Source: Thiobacillus thioparus DSM 505 (GTDB taxonomy: Bacteria > Pseudomonadota > Gammaproteobacteria > Burkholderiales > Thiobacillaceae). From it: a DNA stretch of 64,000 nucleotides. The translations under genes were made by a program, and so were the position numbers. How positions within the stretch are numbered: the stretch's first letter is position 1; the number at the start of each line of letters is the position of its first letter. Positions 24,982 to 34,108 of this stretch are shown here, piece after piece. The DNA is taken from contig NZ_KB891316.1 of NCBI RefSeq assembly GCF_000373385.1, positions 434,001 to 498,000 on the forward strand, in the 5' to 3' direction. A model generated the notes under the pieces. It was not told where the DNA came from and made no database searches. It was given only the letters and a program-made list of their open reading frames with translations.

Positions 24982-25614
24982 TCATGGAATCCAGCCCACC
25001 GCCCAGTAGCGCGGCGGCACTAACCGGTTTCCGGCATCAACGAATGCCTTGGTCGCTTCAGCGCGATTCAGTATCTCGGGGTAAACACCATTCAGTAACG
25101 CAACAAGCGCCACTAAGGATAAAGTCGGCACAACTAGACGTATTGGCCGAGAAGCGGCGACAATTTGTACCTTATCCCGGAAATGTACTCCAAGCGCCCA
25201 CCCCGAGATCAACACCAGCCACACTTGCGTGTAGGGAATAACGATGACGCCGTCCACCATGGATTGAACACCGGCCGCCAATAGACTGGCAGTCAGACAC
25301 ACCAGGAGGAAATTGTGTGAAACAGCGGGGCGGCGTAAATCGGCCAGCAAAACAAGCAATCCCGCCACAGCAGGCAAAACGAGTCCCAACGTGGCAGGTA
25401 TACCCCACTCAGCCGCCAATTGCAGCAGCGCATTGTGCGGATGGGCACCGAAGTCATTGTGAATAGTTGCAAAATGCATGGGTCCGATACCCAGCCAGGG
25501 ATGTGCCGCAATCTGTATCCAGGCAAGGCGCCACAACTCGTGGCGCCCGCTCAGGGTTGCCAGATTGGACAGGCGATTCTCAACCGATGCGCCCTGATCC
25601 AACAAGAATCGTCG
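24982..25614 (-). pseudogene. O-antigen ligase / pilin O-oligosaccharyltransferase, 3' remnant
   Basis: The C-terminal ~210 residues of a Wzy_C/PglL-type membrane glycosyltransferase: [40 protein letters not shown] and GAHPHNALLQLAAEWG carry the family motif region, followed by several hydrophobic segments and the ending RYWAVGWIP. The N-terminal half is missing. Reading upstream, the frame runs into pilin DNA in another frame, so the gene has been cut off from its start by a deletion. Such ligases normally lie directly downstream of the pilin gene they modify. Confidence 0.82.
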
Positions 25615-25861
25615 GCGAAGCGATACCGAGCTGGTTGGTGTTGGTGCCGTATGCCGTGCAGTTAGTGTTACTGCTCGCGTTGTTCTGGAGGCACTCCGCA
25701 ATTGCCATCTTGGTGGGCTCCATTTGCGAAATGACATCTGACCACTTGGCACGAGTGACGTAATCCTGATAGGCAGGAATCGCGATTGCCGCCAGAATAC
25801 CAATGATCGCCACGACGATCATCAGTTCGATTAGGGTAAAACCCTGTTGAACTTTACGCAT
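25580..25861 (-). pseudogene. Type IV pilin gene truncated and joined to ligase remnant
   Basis: The first ~85 codons of a type IV major pilin: leader MRKVQQG, cleavage before F, then [35 protein letters not shown] and a [12 protein letters not shown] segment. After GIASPTIL the pilin sequence stops resembling the family and terminates eight codons later, while the other frame continues as the glycosyl-ligase remnant. It has a good ribosome binding site (GGAGATTTGAA) and a sigma54-type promoter, so a 93-residue stub could still be made. Confidence 0.8.
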
Positions 25862-26139
25862 TTCAAATCTCCTTAAGTTGGGCAAGTTGAACACGAGCCT
25901 CCCGTGTCTGGAGCTATAACGAGCAGCAGCCATGCCAACTTTAGGGCCAAGATCTGATTTTGTGAGCCCAACTTCTGGGAAGCCCACCCATCCTAGCTTT
26001 GAGGCGCACATTGATTTTCATGCGTCGCATTCCCAATACTATTCCCTAGAATTAAGCCCCCTCCAGCATGACCAACCATGGCACGAGGTGACATTTTTCG
26101 TCACCCGGTCAGCACCATAGCAGTAAGTCGACAATAAAA
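25862..26139. other. Pilin upstream region, no gene seen
   Basis: About 280 bases of lower GC content between the pilin start and the tRNA terminator. Apart from the sigma54-type promoter at 25922-25937 no feature stands out; short open frames here lack ribosome binding sites and similarity. Confidence 0.6.
25922..25937 (-). promoter_or_regulatory. Sigma54 (-24/-12) promoter of the pilin gene
   Basis: On the - strand TGGCATGGCTGCTGCT matches the sigma54 consensus TGGCACR-N4-TTGCW with the required GG-N10-GC spacing, about 60 bases upstream of the pilin start. Major pilin genes are commonly sigma54/PilR dependent, so this supports the former function of the locus. Confidence 0.6.
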
Positions 26140-26140
26140 A

Positions 26141-26165
26141 AGCCACGCTTCCGCGTGGCTTTTTG
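26141..26165 (-). terminator. Rho-independent terminator after tRNA-Lys
   Basis: Perfect 8-bp stem AGCCACGC/GCGTGGCT with a TTCC loop (26141-26160), flanked by A and T runs on both sides. On the - strand a TTTTTTATTG tail follows, ideally placed five bases downstream of the tRNA 3' end. Confidence 0.88.
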
Positions 26166-26169
26166 GATG

Positions 26170-26245
26170 TGGTGGGTCGGGCGAGATTCGAACTCGCGAC
26201 CAACGGATTAAAAGTCCGCTGCTCTACCGGCTGAGCTACCGACCC
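26170..26245 (-). tRNA. tRNA-Lys (anticodon TTT)
   Basis: A 76-nt cloverleaf with CCA encoded. The acceptor GGGTCGG pairs with the 3' CCGACCC; the D loop has AGCTCAGCCGGTAGAGC; the anticodon loop is CTTTTAA with anticodon TTT; the T loop is GTTCGAATC. Discriminator base A. A terminator follows directly. It is a lone tRNA gene beside the decayed pilin locus; no attachment-site repeat was noticed. Confidence 0.97.
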
Positions 26246-26323
26246 TTTTACCTGACAAGTGTCGTGTCCGGCAAAGCGCAAAATTATACTGGATTTTGAA
26301 TTCGCGTCAAAGCCAAATGTGCT

Positions 26324-27586
26324 TTAAACCGCCTCCAGCTTGCGCATTCCAGCGGGCAGCAGCCTGAGGTCGGCCAGCGCGGTGACGAATGCCTTGAAGA
26401 AAGTCGCCTCGCTCTCATACACCATCTTGTAGTACTGCACTTTCATCGTGATTGCGCTGCCGAGCACGATGGCGACGAAGGTGAGGATGGAACCCAGCGC
26501 CAGGGTGGAGAAGCCGGTGACGCCCTGGCCGATGGTGCAACCCATCGCCAGCACGCCGCCAAATCCCATCAGGATCGCGCCAACCAGGTGGTTGAAGAAA
26601 TCGCGGACGGAGGCGAACCACTCGATGCGAAAATTGCGAGAAATCAGCGACCACAGCAAGGAACCGGCGATCACACCAGCCAGCGCCATGATGCCAAACG
26701 TGAGCAGCGTACGGTCGAAGCCGCTCGCCACGTAGCCGAGGGTTTGCCCCATGGGGTTGATGAAGGTGAAGGACTGTGCGGCGAGCGGACCGGCTGCGGC
26801 GGGCCTGACCGCGTCGGCCGGCGCATACAGATCCCAGTCCTGGACAAAGGATTGCAGCGTGAGAATGTCGCCGCTGGCATCCACCCGGATGTTGCTGGTG
26901 ACATACCAAGCGGCAAGCACCGCCAAACCGACCACGAGGCCGCCGAGGATGTTGTCGAAACTGCTGCGGAAATCGGCCGACTTGAAGGCCCAGATCAGCA
27001 ACAGGCCGCCGATGACGGCCCCCATCACCATGCGGCCGGTGGCGGCCTTGTCGCCAAAGAGCATCGCACCGAGGTCCTGGTTGGTCGTCAACGCAACGGC
27101 AGTCGGGTTGGTCCACGGATAGAACAGGGTGGAATAGAGCGTCTTGTCGCTGCCCGGGAAGGGATTGATCATGAAATACGCGATCAGGGCGATGACCAGC
27201 AACACCATGACCGACTTGAGATTGCCGCCACCGATACGGATCAGCGTCTTGTTGCCGCAGCCCGAGGCAAGCGTCATGCCGATTCCGAACAAGGCGCCGC
27301 CCAGTACGTTTTCAAGCCAGACGAAGTTGGTCTGGCGATAGGGCGGGAAGGTGCCGGTCACGTTCACCAGACCGGCGGCTTCCAGAGCTGTCACGCCCAG
27401 TACGCCGACCGCAATGGCCAGTATCCAGGCGCGCATGCGGCCGGTGTCGCTCATGTTGACCCAGTCGGACACGGCACCCATGGTGCAGAAATTGGTCTTG
27501 TTGACCACGGCGCCCATGATCAGTGCGATCGCGAAGGTCGACCACAGAAAAATCGATTGCGCGCTTGCGAAATTGTCGTAGGTCAT
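26324..27586 (-). CDS. YeeE/YedE-family thiosulfate/sulfur transporter
   Basis: A 420-residue inner-membrane protein with about nine or ten hydrophobic segments. The conserved cysteines that line the path in thiosulfate transporter TsuA (YeeE) are present in VNKTNFCTMGAVSDW, LASGCGNKTLIRIG and AMGCTIGQGVTG. The family imports thiosulfate or other sulfur species, often with a TusA-like partner; none is adjacent here. It is a single gene on the - strand after queC, with its own 170-base upstream region. It fits the sulfur-oxidising picture together with the SQR at 48 kb. Confidence 0.88.
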   Translation of the reverse strand: MTYDNFASAQSIFLWSTFAIALIMGAVVNKTNFCTMGAVSDWVNMSDTGRMRAWILAIAVGVLGVTALEAAGLVNVTGTFPPYRQTNFVWLENVLGGALFGIGMTLASGCGNKTLIRIGGGNLKSVMVLLVIALIAYFMINPFPGSDKTLYSTLFYPWTNPTAVALTTNQDLGAMLFGDKAATGRMVMGAVIGGLLLIWAFKSADFRSSFDNILGGLVVGLAVLAAWYVTSNIRVDASGDILTLQSFVQDWDLYAPADAVRPAAAGPLAAQSFTFINPMGQTLGYVASGFDRTLLTFGIMALAGVIAGSLLWSLISRNFRIEWFASVRDFFNHLVGAILMGFGGVLAMGCTIGQGVTGFSTLALGSILTFVAIVLGSAITMKVQYYKMVYESEATFFKAFVTALADLRLLPAGMRKLEAV

Positions 27587-27758
27587 GAATCTATTCCTCT
27601 CTCAGGAAAGGGAAGTGCGGATTGCCGCCTTGCCCGGACAAATAGGCGGATTTTAATGCGTACGCGCGGAACCGAAGCTGGATAATAAATACCATTGAGC
27701 GCCTCCGCGCAAGTCCGCCCACAATCGATAGCCGGGAGACAAACAAGCCTCTCGCCGG

Positions 27759-28439
27759 CTAACGCGTTTCCTGCGCGTAGCGCGTTGGGTCGGGAATGCC
27801 CGCGGCGAGGAAACCCTCGCGCCGGAGGCGGCAGGAATCACAGCGCCCGCAGGCCAGGCCTTCGGCATCGGCCTGGTAGCAGCTCACCGTCTGCGCGTAA
27901 TCGACCCCGAGCGCGGTGCCCTGCCGGATGATGTCGGCCTTCGACAGGGTTTGCAGCGGCGCATGAACCTGCAATCGCTCGCCCTCGACTCCGGACTTGG
28001 TCGCCAGGTTGGCCATGCGCTCGAATGCTTCGATGAACGCGGGGCGGCAATCGGGATAGCCGGAATAGTCGACGGCATTGACGCCGATGAAGAGGTCGCG
28101 CGCACCGAGCACTTCGGCCCAGGCGAGCGCCAGCGCCAGCATCACGGTATTGCGTGCGGGCACGTAAGTGACCGGAATGCCGTCGGTCGGGCTTTCGGGC
28201 ACGGCAATGGAGACGTCGGTCAGCGCCGAACCGCCGATGTCACCCAATCCGAGGCGCATCACCCGATGTTCGACGGCGCCCAAACTCCTGGCCACGCGCG
28301 CGGCGGCGGCAAGCTCGGCCGTATGGCGCTGGCCGTAATCCAGGCTCAGCGCGTAGCAGGCATAGCCCGCTTCACGGGCAATCGCCAGCACGGTGGCGGA
28401 ATCCAGGCCGCCGGAGAGCAGGATGACTGCGGGTTTCAT
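27759..28439 (-). CDS. queC: 7-cyano-7-deazaguanine synthase QueC
   Basis: QueC makes preQ0 from 7-carboxy-7-deazaguanine in queuosine synthesis using ATP. The 226-residue enzyme has the PP-loop [18 protein letters not shown], the [15 protein letters not shown] motif and the C-terminal zinc site [25 protein letters not shown] at 28439 overlaps the stop of queE (ATGA). It is the last gene of the tol-pal-cpoB-queE-queC run. Confidence 0.96.
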   Translation of the reverse strand: MKPAVILLSGGLDSATVLAIAREAGYACYALSLDYGQRHTAELAAAARVARSLGAVEHRVMRLGLGDIGGSALTDVSIAVPESPTDGIPVTYVPARNTVMLALALAWAEVLGARDLFIGVNAVDYSGYPDCRPAFIEAFERMANLATKSGVEGERLQVHAPLQTLSKADIIRQGTALGVDYAQTVSCYQADAEGLACGRCDSCRLRREGFLAAGIPDPTRYAQETR

Positions 28440-29275
28440 GTGCCTGGCGTGTTGCCCCACAGGATCTTGTGCAACTGCACTTGCATACGCACCGGCAGGC
28501 GGTCGGCCAGAATCCACCCCGCCAACTGGGCGGGTGGCAGTTCACCCTGCACCGGAGAAAACAAGATAGGGCACACCTGCGCAAGCTTCTGTGCCTGGAC
28601 GACCTCGCGTGCCCATTCGTAATCGGCACGGTTGGCCAGCACGAACTTGATTTCGTCACGCGACGTCAGGTGGGCGACATTCTCCCAGCGGTTGCGTGCC
28701 TCCTCGCCCGACTCCGGCGGCTTGATGTCGACGATGCGCGACACCCGCGGATCCACTTTGCTGACGTCGAGTGCACCACTGGTTTCCAGCGACACCGAAT
28801 AACCGGCGTCACACAGCGCGGTCAGCAGCGGCAGACAGTTTTTCTGTGCCAGCGGTTCGCCCCCCGTGACGCAGACGGTCGGCACGCCATAGTCCGCTAC
28901 CCGTGCCAACAGCGACGTCAGCGTAACGGTTTCGCCGCCCTGGAAACTGTAGGTCGTGTCGCACCAGCGGCAACGCAGCGGACAGCCCGTCAGGCGGACG
29001 AACACGGTCGGCAGGCCGGCTCGACTGGTTTCGCCTTGCAGCGACAGAAACACCTCCGTCAGGCGAAGCGTGGCTGTTGATGCTTTAGTATCATTAGTGC
29101 GTGGTTGTTGCCGACTTGTCGGCTCTACAGCCGCGGTCTCCCCTTTGTGCTCTTCAGGGTGCTCGCGGGGACACCCACGGCCTACCCCTTGCGGGTGGAG
29201 CGTGGCGGTCGGCGGCTGCGCGTCATGACAGTCATGGCCACCCTCCAGCGGCTGGAGCGTCAAGGACTCGGACAC
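28436..29275 (-). CDS. queE: 7-carboxy-7-deazaguanine synthase QueE, start uncertain
   Basis: Radical SAM enzyme that forms the 7-deazapurine ring from the QueD product. Clear from about residue 68: [28 protein letters not shown] (Cx3CxxC), VTGGEPL and the late [12 protein letters not shown]. The frame's GTG at 29275, six bases after the cpoB stop, would add about 65 low-complexity residues with no known counterpart and no good ribosome binding site; no ATG, GTG or TTG exists in frame close to the conserved start. Either an extended protein is made, a rare start codon is used, or the 5' end has been altered. Confidence 0.88.
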   Translation of the reverse strand: MSESLTLQPLEGGHDCHDAQPPTATLHPQGVGRGCPREHPEEHKGETAAVEPTSRQQPRTNDTKASTATLRLTEVFLSLQGETSRAGLPTVFVRLTGCPLRCRWCDTTYSFQGGETVTLTSLLARVADYGVPTVCVTGGEPLAQKNCLPLLTALCDAGYSVSLETSGALDVSKVDPRVSRIVDIKPPESGEEARNRWENVAHLTSRDEIKFVLANRADYEWAREVVQAQKLAQVCPILFSPVQGELPPAQLAGWILADRLPVRMQVQLHKILWGNTPGT

Positions 29276-29280
29276 GGCGT

Positions 29281-30111
29281 TTACTTGATCGCAGCCAGCC
29301 GGCGCGCGGCAAGTTTGGCCGCCGGCGTACCGGGATGCTTGGCCACCAGATCCTTGAGCGTCTTGCGCGCAGCGGCCATGTCATTCAGTTCGATCTGGTT
29401 GGTGGCGACATTGAGCAGCGCATCGGGTACCTTGGGGCTGTCGGGATAGGTCGCCACGAGCTTTTGCTGATGCGCCAGCGAGGTCTTGTAATCCTTCAGC
29501 GCGTAATACGAATAGCCAACCCAATACTGCGCGTTGGCTGCCAGCGCGCTCCCCGGATAGGCCTTGAGGAAGCTCTTGAAACCGGCGATGGCGTCTGTGT
29601 ACTTGGCGTCGCGAAACAGGGCGAGCGCGCCTTCGTAACTGCGGGACTCGGCCAGCGGATCGGCTTGCGCAGATCCGTCTGCTGTTGGCTTGGCTACCGC
29701 TCCGGAAGCAGCCTGCGAGTCGGGTGCAACTGGTTGCGCCGCATCAGCCGCCGGCACCGGCTTGGCCGCCTTGGCGAGCTCGACAATGCGCTGATCGAGA
29801 TCGGCATACAAGTCGTTCTGTCGTTTGCCCAGCGTGTCCAGCTGATTCGCCTGGACCTCGGACTGGCCGCGCAGCCTGGCCACCTCGGCCTTGAGCGCTT
29901 CCACATCCTTCAGCATATCCAGCATGGACTGATTTTGCTGTATTGACTGCTCCAGCTTGGCCAGCCGCGCATCGAGCGCCTCCACGCGCTGCTGCAATGC
30001 CTGCATCTGACGGGTCACTTCCTCGTCATTGCCGAACAGTGCCGCCCATGCCGGCTGCGCCAGCATGAGCATCGAAACGAGGATCAGCCCATTACGTCGA
30101 AGCAAGGTCAT
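29281..30111 (-). CDS. cpoB: Cell division coordinator CpoB (YbgF)
   Basis: Periplasmic TPR protein that couples the Tol machine to peptidoglycan synthesis during constriction. The 276-residue precursor has a signal peptide (ILVSMLMLAQPAWA), a coiled-coil trimerisation region (EEVTRQMQALQQRVEALDAR onward, about 30-105), a low-complexity linker and C-terminal TPR repeats (YEGALALFRDAKYTDAIAGF, AQYWVGYSYYALKDYKTSL). It overlaps the pal stop by ATGA. Order tolQRAB-pal-cpoB is canonical. Confidence 0.94.
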   Translation of the reverse strand: MTLLRRNGLILVSMLMLAQPAWAALFGNDEEVTRQMQALQQRVEALDARLAKLEQSIQQNQSMLDMLKDVEALKAEVARLRGQSEVQANQLDTLGKRQNDLYADLDQRIVELAKAAKPVPAADAAQPVAPDSQAASGAVAKPTADGSAQADPLAESRSYEGALALFRDAKYTDAIAGFKSFLKAYPGSALAANAQYWVGYSYYALKDYKTSLAHQQKLVATYPDSPKVPDALLNVATNQIELNDMAAARKTLKDLVAKHPGTPAAKLAARRLAAIK

Positions 30112-30668
30112 TTCTCGTCGCTATACACCACGTCGGTGCGACGGTTTTCGGCATACGCTTCTTCGGTATGGCCTTCGTTGCGCGGTTTTTCCTCGCCAAA
30201 GCTGATCGCTTCCATCTGCGCGTCGCTTACGCCCAGTACGGCCAGCGCCTTGCGCACGGCCTCAGCGCGCTTCTGTCCCAGTGCCAGGTTGTATTCGCGG
30301 CTGCCGCGCTCGTCGGCATTACCCTGCAGGATCACGTGCGCATCGCGCTTCGACATCAGATAGCCGGCGTGCGCTTCGAGCATCGGACGGTACTCGTCCT
30401 TCACCACGAAACTGTCGTAATCGAAGAAGACACTACGCTTGGACAGGGGGCTGGCCGGGTTCTTGCGCGGATCGCCGGAATATTGGCCACCCATCGCATT
30501 GCCTGCGACGCCGCTACCGCCCACGCCCGTGGTTTCGGTGCCCTGGCCGGTACTTGCCGTGCCGGCCGTGCCGCCGGTGCGGTCTTCGACCGTCGCTTGC
30601 GTGCCGCCGGTCGTACCACATGCAGACAAGGTCAACGCAACCAGAATGGGCCATAAAATCTTGTTCAT
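30108..30668 (-). CDS. pal: Peptidoglycan-associated outer-membrane lipoprotein Pal
   Basis: Pal anchors the outer membrane to peptidoglycan and is recycled by TolB. The 186-residue lipoprotein has a lipobox LSAC, a Gly/Thr-rich linker and an OmpA-like domain (VFFDYDSFVVKDEY ... ILQGNADERGSREYNLALGQKRAEAVRKAL in outline). A strong ribosome binding site (AAGGAGAGAT) is present. The 121-base gap to tolB, with two 12-bp direct repeats, could hold a separate promoter. Confidence 0.95.
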   Translation of the reverse strand: MNKILWPILVALTLSACGTTGGTQATVEDRTGGTAGTASTGQGTETTGVGGSGVAGNAMGGQYSGDPRKNPASPLSKRSVFFDYDSFVVKDEYRPMLEAHAGYLMSKRDAHVILQGNADERGSREYNLALGQKRAEAVRKALAVLGVSDAQMEAISFGEEKPRNEGHTEEAYAENRRTDVVYSDEK

Positions 30669-30695
30669 TTATCTCTCCTTATGAATAAATACAAA

Positions 30696-30722
30696 AATAC
30701 AATCCGAATGAATACAATCCGA
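30696..30722. repeat. Two 12-bp direct repeats upstream of pal
   Basis: AATACAATCCGA occurs at 30696-30707 and again at 30711-30722, 15 bp apart, in the tolB-pal gap. On the coding strand they read TCGGATTGTATT and could supply alternative -35-like elements. Significance is uncertain. Confidence 0.6.
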
Positions 30723-30789
30723 CATGAGCGGTACTTGTCTACTCCCAGCAACCGCCCAACCGACATCCAACATCAAAAAATGCGCGTTT

Positions 30790-32076
30790 TCACGGGCCCC
30801 AGACCGGCTCGCGCGCATCCACACCCGATTCCGACAGGCGTGCGCGCGTTTTACCGTCCAGGCTCACCGTGCCGAGTATTCCTTGTTCACCCTGCACCGT
30901 GGCATACAACACGGCCTGGCCATTCGGGGCGAAGCTGGGTGACTCGTCGCGCGCGGTATCGGTCAGCACACGGGTCTGTCCCGAGGCCAATTCCTGCAAG
31001 GTCACGCTGAACCGCCCGCCGTCGCGGCTGATGTAGGCCAGATACCGTCCATCCGGGCTGATCGCGGGGGAGACATTATAGCTGCCATTGAAGGTCACCC
31101 GTTTGGCTTCGCCGCCGCTGGCCGCCATGCGATAGATTTGCGGGCTGCCACCCCGGTCCGAGGTGAAATACAGGGTTTGTCCGTCAGGGGAGAATACCGG
31201 TTCGGTGTCGATATTGCTGCCCCGCGTCAGACGCGCCAATCCACCGCCATCGGCATTGATCATATAAATCTGCGAAGCGCCGTCGCGCGTCAGCACGACA
31301 GCCAGCCGCCGGCCGTCCGGCGTCCATGCCGGGGCCGAGTTGGACCCCTTGAATGCTGCGATCTTGCGGCGTTGGCCATCCCTGAGCGACTGCACATATA
31401 CGACAGGCTTCTTGTCCTCGAACGACACGTACACAATCTGGTTGCCGTCAGGCGAGAACATCGGCGAAATCACCGATTCGTTGGAGCGCACGACCGTGCG
31501 CGGGTTTTGTCCATCCGCATCGGCCACTCGCAATTCATAGCGACGGCCCTGCTTCTGTACGTAGGCGATGCGGCTGCTGAATGCGCCGGGAATGCCCGTC
31601 AGCTTCGCGTAGATGAGGTCTGCAATCTGGTGTGCCGTGGCGCGCCACTGGCCGGCCGTGATGGTGTAGCTGTAGGCCGCGAGCTGGGTCTGCTTGAGAA
31701 CGTCAAGCAGATAGAAGCGGATCTCGAGACGGCCGCCCGGCTGCGCAGTGACCTGGCCAACCACCAGCGCGTCCGCGCCCTTGCCGCGCCAGACGCCGTA
31801 GTCGACCTGTGCGGGCACGACAGGCTGCGGCGCCCCGCCCACGTCCACCAGCCTGAACTGGCCGCTGCGATTGAGGTCGTCTCCGGCAATCTGGGTCAGT
31901 GCAGGGCTGGGCTGACCGGGCACGGCCTGAAACGGCACTATGGCCACGGCAATCTTGTTGGCCGCGCCCCCGATGACCTGGATTTCCATCGCAGCGCGCG
32001 CGGAAAACGGCGCACTCAGCAAGGCCAGACAGAACAGGGGAAACAACAGAACGGCACGCAGCATGGATACGGACAT
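30790..32076 (-). CDS. tolB: Tol-Pal system translocation protein TolB
   Basis: Periplasmic beta-propeller that shuttles between TolA and Pal. The 428-residue precursor has a signal peptide (LLFPLFCLALLSAPFSARA), the N-terminal TolB domain (IAVAIVPFQAVPG) and a six-bladed propeller seen as repeated SPDG motifs (MFSPDGNQIVYVS, AWTPDGRRLAVV, VFSPDGQTLYFTSDRGG, AISPDGRYLAYIS). ATG at 32076 gives a normal signal peptide; 32064 or 32124 are alternatives. Confidence 0.95.
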   Translation of the reverse strand: MSVSMLRAVLLFPLFCLALLSAPFSARAAMEIQVIGGAANKIAVAIVPFQAVPGQPSPALTQIAGDDLNRSGQFRLVDVGGAPQPVVPAQVDYGVWRGKGADALVVGQVTAQPGGRLEIRFYLLDVLKQTQLAAYSYTITAGQWRATAHQIADLIYAKLTGIPGAFSSRIAYVQKQGRRYELRVADADGQNPRTVVRSNESVISPMFSPDGNQIVYVSFEDKKPVVYVQSLRDGQRRKIAAFKGSNSAPAWTPDGRRLAVVLTRDGASQIYMINADGGGLARLTRGSNIDTEPVFSPDGQTLYFTSDRGGSPQIYRMAASGGEAKRVTFNGSYNVSPAISPDGRYLAYISRDGGRFSVTLQELASGQTRVLTDTARDESPSFAPNGQAVLYATVQGEQGILGTVSLDGKTRARLSESGVDAREPVWGP

Positions 32077-32156
32077 CGGGCTCACAAACGCTTTCTCGAT
32101 TAGGCAGTCTAGCATAGGCTGCACGCGGCTCGGACCGCGTACCGGCCCGTCAAGGC

Positions 32157-32999
32157 CTACTCTTTGGGGCGGTGGACGAAGGAAAGTTCCGGGACAAACG
32201 CGGCGCGTGCATCGCGGTCACTCGGCAAGGGCAACGGTGAGGACTTTTCGATGGCGCGTACCACTGCATCGTCATACGCAGGATTCCCGCTGGATTTCGT
32301 CACCCGCACGCTCTGGACCTCGCCAGTGGGCAGCAGTTTCACCAGGCAACGGACTTCAGGATTGCCCTTCAGATTGTCGGGTAGCCGGGTGTTGCCCCGC
32401 ACCTTGGCGCTGATCTGGTCGCGGTACTGTCCCACGACACTCGCCATCTCGGCCTGACGCTTGTTGGCTGCCGCCTGCGCCTGGGTCAGCCTGGCCAGAC
32501 GGGCCTCGTTTGCCGCAGCCTCAGTCGCCACGCGCTGCTTCAGGTCCTCTTCTTCCATCTGCCGCAGCAATGCCTGCCGCTTCTGTTCGGCCTGTTGTTT
32601 CTCACGCCAGGCCTTGGCCGCTTCGGCCCGCGTCTTTTCTTCGGCCGCCTGCATGGCCTGCAGTTTTTTCAGGCGTTCGGCCTCAACCTTTTTCTTTTCC
32701 AGGGCAATGTCGGGCGTCTTTGGCGGCGGCGGTTCCTTTTCCACCGGTTTGGGGGCGGGTGCGACAGGCTCCGGTTTGGGCGCTTTCACGGGCGGCGGGC
32801 GAGGCGGGGCCGGAGGTGGCGGCGTGTCCGGCAAGGTTTCCCATAGATCGACCATGACTGCCTCTGGATGGTGGGTCTGCCATGACACGCCGAACACCAG
32901 CATCAGAACGAACAGCACATGCACTCCCACCGCCAGCGCAGCCGCAAGGAGGTTGGGAACGGGACGCGAACCAGGCGGGGCGTCTGCCGTGAAATTCAT
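32157..32999 (-). CDS. tolA: Tol-Pal system protein TolA
   Basis: TolA links the inner-membrane TolQR motor to TolB-Pal. The 280-residue protein has one N-terminal membrane span (LLAAALAVGVHVLFVLMLVFGV), a proline-rich linker, a long helical domain (ALEKKKVEAERLKKL to about 190) and a TonB-like C-terminal domain (VRCLVKLLPTGEVQSVRVTKSSGNPAYDDAV in outline). ATG overlaps the tolR stop by four bases. Confidence 0.94.
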   Translation of the reverse strand: MNFTADAPPGSRPVPNLLAAALAVGVHVLFVLMLVFGVSWQTHHPEAVMVDLWETLPDTPPPPAPPRPPPVKAPKPEPVAPAPKPVEKEPPPPKTPDIALEKKKVEAERLKKLQAMQAAEEKTRAEAAKAWREKQQAEQKRQALLRQMEEEDLKQRVATEAAANEARLARLTQAQAAANKRQAEMASVVGQYRDQISAKVRGNTRLPDNLKGNPEVRCLVKLLPTGEVQSVRVTKSSGNPAYDDAVVRAIEKSSPLPLPSDRDARAAFVPELSFVHRPKE

Positions 33000-33406
33000 G
33001 GGGCCGGGCGGGCAAGCAGGCCGATACGCGTGATCCGGGCCTGTTGCAGGAGCGTCATCGTATGCATCACCTCCTCGTAGCGGACTTTCTTGTCCGCCGC
33101 GATCACCACCGGCTGGTCCGGCTGGGTGCGATGAAACGCGGCAATTTCATCAGGCAGCGCCGATTTCGCCACCACCCGTTCGCTGCCACCGGACGCACGG
33201 TCGCGCAGCAGGTATTCACCGGATTCCTTGATGATGATTTCGAGCGGTTTCTGCGGCGTCTGCGAGGTCTTGCCGACGCTCGGCAATTCGACCTGGGCCG
33301 GGTTGATGAATGGCGCGGTCACCATGAAGATCACCAGCAGCACCAGCATCACGTCGATCATCGGCACGACGTTGATCTGGGCGACCTGTTTGCGGGTCCG
33401 TGCCAC
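32996..33406 (-). CDS. tolR: Tol-Pal system proton-motor protein TolR
   Basis: A 136-residue ExbD/TolR protein with one membrane span carrying the essential aspartate (INVVPMIDVMLVLLVIFMV) and a periplasmic domain that in the family binds peptidoglycan. GTG start three bases after the tolQ stop. It forms the proton-driven motor with TolQ. Confidence 0.95.
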   Translation of the reverse strand: MARTRKQVAQINVVPMIDVMLVLLVIFMVTAPFINPAQVELPSVGKTSQTPQKPLEIIIKESGEYLLRDRASGGSERVVAKSALPDEIAAFHRTQPDQPVVIAADKKVRYEEVMHTMTLLQQARITRIGLLARPAP

Positions 33407-33409
33407 GGG

Positions 33410-34108
33410 CTATACCGATTTGGCCGTCGCCTGCTGCCGCTGCAGGATGTTGGAGAACTCCTCCATAAAGCTTTCCATGCGGTTGGCCAGGCGATCGATG
33501 TCATGGGTGTAGCGGTTGTAGCCAACCACGGCGGGAATTGCCGCGAACAGGCCCATGGCCGTGGCGATCAGCGCTTCGGCAATACCAGGCGCGACCTGCG
33601 CCAGCGTGGCCTGCGCCACGCTCGACAGCCCCATGAAGGCGATCATGATGCCCCACACCGTGCCGAACAGGCCGACGTAGGGCGATACCGATCCAACGGT
33701 GGCGAGGAAGGCCAGATGCGACTCGAGGCCGTCGAGTTCGCGCTGGTAGGTCGCACGCATCGCGCGCCGGGTGCCGTCGATGACGACGTTGAGCGACAGT
33801 CCGGTCTGATGTCGCAGTTTCATGAATTCGCGAAACCCGGCTTCGAAGATGCGTTCCATTTCGCCCGCGCCTTCGCGCTCGCCGGCCACCCGCTGATAGA
33901 TGGCGTTGATGTCGCCGCCACCCCAGAATTCGCGCTCGAAACTGTCGGTCACGCGCAGGGCCCGCTTGAGGGCGAACATCTTGATGAAAATGTACCACCA
34001 CGACATCAGCGAAGCGCCTAGCAACAGTGCCATGACAACCTGTACCGGCAGCGAGGCATGGAGGACGAGATGAAACAGCGAGAGGTCTTGACCGAGTTCA
34101 GGGTTCAC
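33410..34108 (-). CDS. tolQ: Tol-Pal system proton-motor protein TolQ
   Basis: A 232-residue MotA/TolQ/ExbB protein with three membrane spans (LVLHASLPVQVVMALLLGASL, the TVGSVSPYVGLFGTVWGIM region, and APGIAEALIATAMGLFAAIPAVVGYN). The channel threonine/glycine motif TVWGIM is intact. The GTG start overlaps the ybgC stop (GTGA), as is usual in ybgC-tolQ operons. Confidence 0.95.
   Translation of the reverse strand: MNPELGQDLSLFHLVLHASLPVQVVMALLLGASLMSWWYIFIKMFALKRALRVTDSFEREFWGGGDINAIYQRVAGEREGAGEMERIFEAGFREFMKLRHQTGLSLNVVIDGTRRAMRATYQRELDGLESHLAFLATVGSVSPYVGLFGTVWGIMIAFMGLSSVAQATLAQVAPGIAEALIATAMGLFAAIPAVVGYNRYTHDIDRLANRMESFMEEFSNILQRQQATAKSV

Noticed and set aside
26170-26245. tRNA-Lys as an integration site for an island containing the pilin remnant
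   Set aside because: No integrase gene and no repeat of the tRNA 3' end was seen nearby.
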